NCBI GenBank assembly: GCA_001872995.1 | Contig: MNXO01000077.1 | Span: 1 to 5,094 of the forward strand | From: Bacteroidetes bacterium CG2_30_32_10 | GTDB lineage: Bacteria; Bacteroidota; Bacteroidia; Bacteroidales; CG2-30-32-10 | Length of the DNA: 5,094 bases | Direction: 5' to 3' | Part shown: positions 1 through 5,094 of the stretch, one piece after another | Numbering within the stretch: position 1 is the first letter of the stretch | Layout: every line of letters starts with the position of its first letter | Notes under the pieces: generated by a model | Databases searched by the model: none | What the model was told of the DNA's origin: nothing | The model's input: the letters and a program-made list of their open reading frames with translations, nothing else | Program-made: the position numbers and the translations under genes

Positions 1-23
1 TCAAAAAAATATTTTATTTATCG

Positions 24-2051
24 CTATATTCTAATTCCAACCACTAGCACGTCGTCAATTTGTTCGGTATCGCCACGCCATTCTTCAAAAGCTTGTTCAA
101 GTTTTGTTTTTTGGTCTGCCATAGATAACGCTTGCATTTCCAAAAATGTTTGTCTAAGGCGTTTGCTCATAAACTTTTTTCGAGCAGGACCGCCAAATTG
201 GTCGCCAAAACCATCGGAATTGGCATAAATAGTATCTCCTTTTACTAAATCTACTTCTTTGAGGTTAAACAATTCCATTTTCAAATAAATAGAAATAGGC
301 ATTTTATCTGCCTCAATAATGGAAATTTCATTATTTCTAATCAGGGTAAGGTGATTGTTAGCACCTGCAAATTGAAGTTTATTTGTTTTAAAATCAATAG
401 AAAACAAAGAAATATCCATTCCATCTTTCACTTCTCCATCCTTACCTTGTTGTTTTAGAGATCTAACAATATGTTCGCGTAAGTGATTAAGAATTTCATC
501 TGGTCTTTCGATGTTTTCTTTAATTACAATTTCATTTAAATAACTAATACCAAGCATACTCATAAATGCACCTGGAACTCCATGCCCAGTACAATCTGCT
601 ACCGCAATTATTTTTTTGTTACCTTTAATCGTTTCCCAGAAAAAATCACCACTAACAATATCTTTGGGGCGATAGAGTATGAAATATTCATTAAGCATTT
701 GCTTAAAAAAGTCTTCCATTGGCAAAATAGCCGTTTGAATTCGTTTGGCGTAAACAATACTATCGGTGATTAGTTTATTCTGTTTAATGATATGGTCGCG
801 TTGAGTGGTTGCAATGTCTCTTTGTTTTTCAATTTCATCGCGTTGGGTGGTAATTTCTTCTTTTTGCTTTGTAATTTCAACGTTTTTAACAACCAAGTCA
901 TCGCGGTGTTTTTCAATTTCATCACGCTGCGAAGTAATTTCTTCCTTTTGTTGCATAATTTCAACATTCTTTACCAGCAGTTCATCGTGTTGTGCTTGAA
1001 TTTTTACGTTTTTTTCTTGTAATAGTTTATTAGCTTGTTTTTTAATACGGTAGTTGCGATAAATAAAATATCCTAAACCACTAACCATTAATATAACAAC
1101 AATAAAAAGGTACATAATTAGCCTTTGTTGCTCAATTTTAGCTAATTGTTCATTTAATACTTTTTTTTGTGCTCCTATTTTATCTTCTTGTGTTATTATT
1201 GCTTTCTTTTGATTATCTAATATTTCGGTTTGTTTAGTTATTTCAGCTTGCTGTTTATTAACTTCTTCCTTTTGTTTAACAATTTCTTTTTCTTGCTGCT
1301 TTATTGATTGAATTTGAATATTGACCAGTTTTTGTTTTTCTGCTAATGTTTTCTGGGTTGTAATAATGTCTTTAAAAAGTTTTGTTAATTCCTCCTTTTG
1401 CGTGTTTATTTTTTTTTGCTGTTCATCAATTTCGCTTTTTTGTTTGTTAATTAATTGTTTTTGAGATTCAACCAATAATTTTTCTTGAACAAGCATACTA
1501 TCGGTCTTTTGGTAGGAGTTCCAAACCGATTCTGATTTTATAGAAAGCGCAGCAAAAGTTTGACTAACCGATAAGCCAGCATCAATAAGTCTTTTATCGT
1601 TAATATCGAAATGCTTTTCGTTTTTATACACAATAAAATTAATCATGGATTGATGAAAGCCATAATTCTCGCTAATGAGCAAGACTTTTTTTCCTTTGAT
1701 TACGTCAAATATCTTGTTTAACGGGTAACTTTCGGGTTTATATACAAAAACAACTTGAACATCTTTAATATCTTCAATATTATTAAACAGTACAATGGAT
1801 AATGGTTTTTTTTGAATAAATTTGGCAGTATCAGCAACGTTAACCAATTGGCGGTAAACATTTGAATCATTGTTTAATACTCCGATTATAAAAACTTTAA
1901 TTTCATTAATGTTAGACCATTTAACATAGGAAGAAATCTGATATATCATCGTAGCACGAGATTTATCAGTAAATTTTTCCTGTGCTACGCTGATAAACGA
2001 TAAAAAATATAAAAAATAAAATACAATTGATAGTTTAACGTACTTTTTCAT
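24..2051 (-). CDS. Membrane-anchored SpoIIE/PP2C-type serine phosphatase with periplasmic YfiR-like domain and coiled coils
   Basis: A 675-residue signal-transducing phosphatase, probably acting on a phosphoserine protein such as an anti-sigma antagonist; its target is not shown here. Residues 1-23 look like a signal peptide (cleavage near SVA/Q). Residues 26-170 resemble the YfiR/DUF4154 domain (RATMIYQISSYVKW at 33-46), though without the cysteines of Pseudomonas YfiR. A periplasmic coiled coil spans about 190-310, one membrane helix about 312-331, and a cytoplasmic coiled coil about 335-430. The conserved linker DSIVYAKRIQTAILP (430-444) leads into the SpoIIE domain (455-675). The PP2C-type acidic residues are present: D469 in SGDFFWE, D486 in ADCTGHGVPGAFMS, D546 in DGMDIS, D613 in NSDGFGDQFGG, and D666/D667 near the C-terminus. 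The start is an ATG directly before the signal peptide, with no clear Shine-Dalgarno; the stop is TAG. It lies 65 bp downstream of the PLP enzyme gene with no obvious terminator between. The family call is firm; the signal and the substrate are unknown. Confidence 0.93.
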   Translation of the reverse strand: MKKYVKLSIVFYFLYFLSFISVAQEKFTDKSRATMIYQISSYVKWSNINEIKVFIIGVLNNDSNVYRQLVNVADTAKFIQKKPLSIVLFNNIEDIKDVQVVFVYKPESYPLNKIFDVIKGKKVLLISENYGFHQSMINFIVYKNEKHFDINDKRLIDAGLSVSQTFAALSIKSESVWNSYQKTDSMLVQEKLLVESQKQLINKQKSEIDEQQKKINTQKEELTKLFKDIITTQKTLAEKQKLVNIQIQSIKQQEKEIVKQKEEVNKQQAEITKQTEILDNQKKAIITQEDKIGAQKKVLNEQLAKIEQQRLIMYLFIVVILMVSGLGYFIYRNYRIKKQANKLLQEKNVKIQAQHDELLVKNVEIMQQKEEITSQRDEIEKHRDDLVVKNVEITKQKEEITTQRDEIEKQRDIATTQRDHIIKQNKLITDSIVYAKRIQTAILPMEDFFKQMLNEYFILYRPKDIVSGDFFWETIKGNKKIIAVADCTGHGVPGAFMSMLGISYLNEIVIKENIERPDEILNHLREHIVRSLKQQGKDGEVKDGMDISLFSIDFKTNKLQFAGANNHLTLIRNNEISIIEADKMPISIYLKMELFNLKEVDLVKGDTIYANSDGFGDQFGGPARKKFMSKRLRQTFLEMQALSMADQKTKLEQAFEEWRGDTEQIDDVLVVGIRI
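813..980 (-). repeat. Tandem 84-bp repeat inside the phosphatase gene (cytoplasmic coiled coil)
   Basis: Two adjacent 84-bp units (897-980 and 813-896) encode residues 358-385 and 386-413. The 28-residue units share 22 identical residues by hand count, including VKNVEI, QKEEIT and QRDEIEK, and about 60 of 84 bases. The length equals four heptads, so the duplication keeps the coiled-coil register. A degenerate third piece, TTQRDHIIKQNKL at 415-427, follows. The unit looks like an old in-frame duplication that lengthened the helix. Confidence 0.85.
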
Positions 2052-2116
2052 CTTGAGATGATTATAGATACTTAAATAACATTCATTGAATTTATAGAAT
2101 TACAATATAAAAAGAG

Positions 2117-3595
2117 TTATAAATTTTTTAAAACTCCCGTCATTTCGTTAAAATTTTGAATCAATTCGTCCCATTGTTCCACTTGATTGAAGTTTTCGTT
2201 CCAAATATTTCTATCATACCAAAGTTGATTAAGGTCTTCAATTTCTTTAGCTTGTTGTTCCACCCAAGTAAAATACTTTAAGTTATGAATTGCTTTTTGG
2301 TCATAATAATTAAGCTCTTTCATATTGTCTGTAGCAGCACTTAAAAGACATTTTTCAAGATCCATACCTGCTTGAATTGCGCTATAAGGACCTTTAGATT
2401 CTAATAATTCTTCTATTCTTGATTGATACATTTCGGCAGAGTCAGTAGCAAGGGTAAATAAGCAATCATCAGATGTTAATTCATAATATTTTGCTGTTTT
2501 AATGGCTGATATTAAATTACCAATACCCGAAATGCCAATCATCTTGAGTTGATATATAAACTCAGGATCAAGTCCCATATCTTTCATATAGAATAACCCA
2601 TCTGGTTCATTAAATAATCTTAAGAGTCGCATACAATCTTCATCGTCGATGGCAGTAACCATGTTAGTATTTTTAACATTGTGAATCCAAGGTACATGTT
2701 TATCGCCAATTCCTTCGATGCGATGTCCCCCAAAACCATTACGAAGCAAAGTAGGACATTGTAGAGCCTCTGAAGCAACTACTTTTAAATTAGCATGTTT
2801 TAATTTTAAATAATCTCCAGCAGCAATGGTACCTGCAGAACCAGTAGCAGAAATATAAGCAGCTAACTGGGAATTTGAAGATTTAACCTTATTATAAACC
2901 TCTTCTATAGCTGGACCAGTAACATTATAATGCCATGCACAATTACCAAATTCGTCAAATTGGTTGAAAATAATGCAATCTTTTCTGTTCTTGCGAATAT
3001 CCCAACATTTATCATAAATTTCTTTTACATTCGATTCGCAGCCAGGTGTAGCAATAACTTCGGCACCAATATCCTTCAACCATTCGAATCGTTCTTTGCT
3101 CATTTCTTCGGGAAGAATTGCTACTGCGGTAACTCCCATCAGATAAGAATCGAAAGCACCACCACGACAGTAATTGCCAGTTGAGGGCCAAACAGCTTTA
3201 TGGTAATTAGGGTCAAATTGACCAGTAACAATACGAGGAACAAGGCATCCATAAGCAGCACCTACTTTGTGAGCACCTGTAGGAAACCATTTACCAATAA
3301 GCATGTATATTTTTGCATCCACACCTGTTAATTGCTTTGGTATTTCTATATAATTAACTCCACCATATAAACCACCTCTAACTTTGGGCTCATTTTTCCA
3401 AGTAATTCTAAATAAATTCAATGGATTTAAATCCCATAATCCAATATTTTTAAGTTTTTCTTTAATTTTATCAGGAATTAAATCTGGATTTTTTTGTTGG
3501 GCAATGGTAGGAAGAACAATTCCTTTTTCACGAAAACGGTCAACTGCTTTTTTTAAAACCTCTTGGTTTACAACGCTATTGTTTACTTTTATCAT
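2117..3595 (-). CDS. PLP-dependent fold-type II enzyme, cysteine synthase/threonine synthase superfamily, function unassigned
   Basis: A complete 492-residue cytoplasmic enzyme. The tryptophan-synthase-beta-like PLP fold is shown by a lysine in PTGAHKVGAAYG (K110, probable Schiff-base lysine), an asparagine loop PSTGNYCRGGAF (137-148, compare TSGNTG of cysteine synthases), a glycine-rich phosphate loop SATGSAGTIAAG (249-260), IEGIGDKHVPW (293-303, compare the IQGIG segment), ISGIGN (355-360), and LATDSAEMYQSR (382-393) where the residue near the pyridine nitrogen is expected. It is much longer than classical cysteine synthase (about 310 residues): there are about 70 extra residues before the core and a tryptophan-rich, acidic tail of about 90 residues. 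I recall similar long proteins in Bacteroidota and Clostridia, annotated only as PLP-dependent enzyme or cysteine synthase. Substrate and reaction cannot be assigned; beta-replacement or elimination on a sulfur or hydroxy amino acid is inference. The start is ATG, with no clear Shine-Dalgarno. The MtaD-type gene upstream may suggest a role in sulfur-amino-acid recycling. Confidence 0.9.
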   Translation of the reverse strand: MIKVNNSVVNQEVLKKAVDRFREKGIVLPTIAQQKNPDLIPDKIKEKLKNIGLWDLNPLNLFRITWKNEPKVRGGLYGGVNYIEIPKQLTGVDAKIYMLIGKWFPTGAHKVGAAYGCLVPRIVTGQFDPNYHKAVWPSTGNYCRGGAFDSYLMGVTAVAILPEEMSKERFEWLKDIGAEVIATPGCESNVKEIYDKCWDIRKNRKDCIIFNQFDEFGNCAWHYNVTGPAIEEVYNKVKSSNSQLAAYISATGSAGTIAAGDYLKLKHANLKVVASEALQCPTLLRNGFGGHRIEGIGDKHVPWIHNVKNTNMVTAIDDEDCMRLLRLFNEPDGLFYMKDMGLDPEFIYQLKMIGISGIGNLISAIKTAKYYELTSDDCLFTLATDSAEMYQSRIEELLESKGPYSAIQAGMDLEKCLLSAATDNMKELNYYDQKAIHNLKYFTWVEQQAKEIEDLNQLWYDRNIWNENFNQVEQWDELIQNFNEMTGVLKNL

Positions 3596-3630
3596 ACGAT
3601 TTATTATTATTAGTTATAATTTGCAATCAG

Positions 3631-3659
3631 TAAAATTAAAGAAAATTGAGATAAAACAA
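3631..3659 (-). promoter_or_regulatory. Possible Bacteroidota-type promoter of the PLP enzyme gene
   Basis: On the minus strand, TTG (3659-3657) is followed after 18 bases by TAATTTTA (3638-3631). This matches seven of eight positions of the Bacteroidota -7 element (TAnnTTTG counted with its two free bases) at close to the usual spacing from a -33 TTTG/TTG. It would leave a leader of roughly 30 bases before the ATG at 3595. In sequence this AT-rich, chance matches are common, so the call is weak. Confidence 0.25.
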
Positions 3660-3712
3660 TTATTTTTTTCCAAAATCCTTTATTATATAAAATTTAAAAT
3701 GTTTGAAATTAC

Positions 3713-3727
3713 TTTCTTATTAAGAAA
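3713..3727. repeat. Short perfect palindrome just downstream of the deaminase gene
   Basis: TTTCTTA-T-TAAGAAA has two perfect 7-base arms around one central base and lies 10 bases beyond the stop codon of the amidohydrolase gene. It could form a short A/T-rich hairpin or be a binding site. On the minus strand it is not followed by a long T run, so it is at best a weak terminator. Confidence 0.35.
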
Positions 3728-3737
3728 ATTTTATTGA

Positions 3738-5063
3738 TTATATTCCCTTACTTATTGATATAGCCAATTCATTTGCATCTTTTTTAATTTTCTCAATATC
3801 CATAGTTAATAACTTTCTATTTTCCATTACTAACTTACCATTAATAATGACTGTATCTACTTCGCTGCCGTTCATGCTAAATGCAATATGAGAATAATAG
3901 TTATATAATGGAATAAGGTGAGGTTTATCAAGGTCAATAATAATAATATCAGCTTTTTTGCCTTTTTCTATAGAGCCTATATCATTAAATAAACCTAAAA
4001 CCTTTGCACTTCCGTTGGTTGCTATTTTAACAGCTGTTTTTGCATCTAATACAGTAGGATTATTATTGCTAACCTTATGTAGTAACGCCATGGTATTCAT
4101 TTCGTCAAACATATTTAAGTTATTATTGCTTGCAACCCCATCGGTTCCTAATCCAACTTTAACATTGCATTTAAGCAATTCATTAATAGGAGCAATTCCA
4201 CTTGCAAGTTTCATATTACACTGTGGATTATGAGCAACACCCACATTGTTATCTGCTAATAACTTAATATCAACATCTGTGAGATGAACACTATGTGCAG
4301 CTATAACATTGTCGCTTAAAATTCCTAATTTGTTTAAGTATTTTGTAGGTGTTAATCTAAATGTTTTATAAATAGTGTCAATTTCCCATTTAGTTTCAGC
4401 AAGATGGATGTTGAAAGAGAGATTATGTTTGTCGGCAAGGGCTTTTGTTTTTTTTAATAAATCGGGAGAGCAACTATAAGGAGAATGAGCAGCAACTGCA
4501 ATGGAAACAAGAGGATGATTAGCCCATTTACTAATTAAAGACTCTGTATATTTCAATCCATCTTCAGGAGTTTTGGCATTTGGTGAAGAAAAATCAATTA
4601 CACCCTCCGAAAGAACAGCACGAATTCCTGCATTGCTTGCAATATTGGCTATTTCATCTTCAAAAAAGTACATATCACAAAAAGTAGTAGTCCCAGATAA
4701 AATCATTTCGGCAATTGCAAGGGCTGTTCCTGTTTTAACAGTTTCAATATTTACAAAACGAGCTTCTAAAGGGAATATTCTTTCATAAAGCCATTCTTTT
4801 AGAGGGATATCGTCTGCTACACCTCTAAATATAGTCATTGCTGCATGAGTATGAGCATTTATTAAACCAGGCATTACTAGTTTTCCTTTTGCATCAATTA
4901 TTTTTGCAGGCTTATAGTTTGTTTGTAAGGACGAAGTTTCAGCAATATCAATTATTATTCCTCTATCTATGATCAATGAAGAATTTAAAAATATTCTACA
5001 TTCGTCATCCATTGTAAGAATTGAAGCGTTTCGAATTTCTATATCAACTTCTTTTATTTCCAA
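3738..5063 (-). CDS. mtaD: MtaD-type amidohydrolase: probable 5'-methylthioadenosine/S-adenosylhomocysteine deaminase
   Basis: A complete 441-residue metal-dependent hydrolase expected to deaminate adenosine thioethers (MTA to methylthioinosine, SAH to S-inosylhomocysteine) in the cytoplasm. The metal ligands are visible: H71 and H73 in NAHTH, H220 in IHLAET, and D308 in GTDGVASNNNLNM. The probable catalytic E223 and H257 (AAHSVHL) are also present, as are E100 and H193 (AHSPYSCSP), which match substrate-binding positions of the Thermotoga maritima enzyme TM0936 as I recall it. The N-terminal strand IRNASILTMD and the C-terminal KGKKADIIIIDLD and VIINGKLV form the usual second beta domain. 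The length is typical. The start is TTG: an in-frame TAA lies six bases upstream, and the first internal ATG (residue 18) would cut off the first strand. Guanine, chlorohydrolase or other adenosine deaminases of the same superfamily are less likely; the exact adenosine substrate is open. It is the first of three same-strand genes in the window. Confidence 0.88.
   Translation of the reverse strand: MEIKEVDIEIRNASILTMDDECRIFLNSSLIIDRGIIIDIAETSSLQTNYKPAKIIDAKGKLVMPGLINAHTHAAMTIFRGVADDIPLKEWLYERIFPLEARFVNIETVKTGTALAIAEMILSGTTTFCDMYFFEDEIANIASNAGIRAVLSEGVIDFSSPNAKTPEDGLKYTESLISKWANHPLVSIAVAAHSPYSCSPDLLKKTKALADKHNLSFNIHLAETKWEIDTIYKTFRLTPTKYLNKLGILSDNVIAAHSVHLTDVDIKLLADNNVGVAHNPQCNMKLASGIAPINELLKCNVKVGLGTDGVASNNNLNMFDEMNTMALLHKVSNNNPTVLDAKTAVKIATNGSAKVLGLFNDIGSIEKGKKADIIIIDLDKPHLIPLYNYYSHIAFSMNGSEVDTVIINGKLVMENRKLLTMDIEKIKKDANELAISISKGI
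5061..5063 (-). other. TTG start codon of the MtaD-type gene
   Basis: Reading the minus strand, the sequence is TAA AGC TTG GAA ATA AAA. The stop two codons upstream rules out a longer frame, and no ATG or GTG occurs before residue 18. The TTG is the only start that keeps the conserved first strand intact, unless a rarer ATA or ATT codon is used. No Shine-Dalgarno is visible in the 31 upstream bases, which are almost all A and T. Confidence 0.7.
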
Positions 5064-5094
5064 GCTTTATTTTATATTAATTAATTTACAAAAA

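Noticed and set aside
1..23. Possible terminator after the phosphatase gene (AAAATATTTTTTT on the minus strand)
   Set aside because: There is a T run but no stable stem, and the window ends 23 bases past the gene, so it cannot be judged.
770..967. Minus-strand 65-residue frame rich in K and L
   Set aside because: It is another frame of the same coiled-coil repeats in the phosphatase gene, with no start signal or family resemblance.
792..1022. Overlapping plus-strand open frames at 792-1022 and 805-999, rich in F, S, L and C
   Set aside because: They lie antisense to the repetitive Q/K/E coiled-coil region of the phosphatase. The low-complexity coding sequence leaves few stops on the other strand, and the products look like no known protein.
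2081..2091. Palindrome ATTCA-T-TGAAT in the gap before the phosphatase gene
   Set aside because: The arms are only five bases in A/T-rich DNA, where such matches occur by chance, and no second copy was seen near the other genes.
2930..3184. Plus-strand 84-residue frame antisense to the PLP enzyme
   Set aside because: It opposes a strongly conserved enzyme core and shows no family features; the same holds for the frames at 3958-4233, 4573-4788 and 582-773.
3384..3737. Plus-strand 117-residue frame running from inside the PLP gene through the intergenic gap
   Set aside because: Most of it is antisense to the conserved N-terminal region of the PLP enzyme, and the rest is A/T-rich intergenic DNA translating to F, I, K and L. 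No domain is visible.

Overview
This AT-rich window carries three complete protein genes, all on the minus strand and tightly packed. In transcription order they are an amidohydrolase of the MtaD type (5063-3738), a PLP-dependent fold-type II enzyme of unassigned function (3595-2117), and a membrane-anchored SpoIIE/PP2C-type phosphatase with a YfiR-like sensor domain (2051-24). The gaps are 142 bp and 65 bp. I see no RNA genes, mobile elements or CRISPR arrays.

The likely source is a member of the Bacteroidota. The reasons are the low GC content, the lack of clear Shine-Dalgarno sequences before the starts, and the build of the phosphatase: periplasmic YfiR/DUF4154-like domain, coiled coil, one membrane span, second coiled coil, then a SpoIIE domain ending in a DDVLVVGI-type tail. 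That build is common in this phylum. The PLP enzyme also resembles a long cysteine-synthase-like family that I associate with Bacteroidota and Clostridia. Order and genus cannot be decided from the sequence.

The two enzyme genes could share a pathway. The MtaD-type protein should deaminate an adenosine thioether (methylthioadenosine or S-adenosylhomocysteine) or a related adenosine compound. The PLP enzyme belongs to the superfamily of cysteine synthase, cystathionine beta-synthase and threonine synthase, which often acts on sulfur amino acids. A link through recycling of the sulfur-containing product is reasonable but rests only on adjacency and family. The phosphatase looks like a separate signalling gene that may be co-transcribed, since no clear terminator lies before it.

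No clear new multi-gene system is visible. The points most worth a second look are the unassigned PLP enzyme and its apparent acidic residue near the PLP ring nitrogen, the very regular heptad register of the phosphatase (15 unbroken heptad steps in the periplasm, then a new phase in the cytoplasm running into the catalytic domain), and the apparent absence from the deaminase of arginines that bind the substrate in a characterised homologue.
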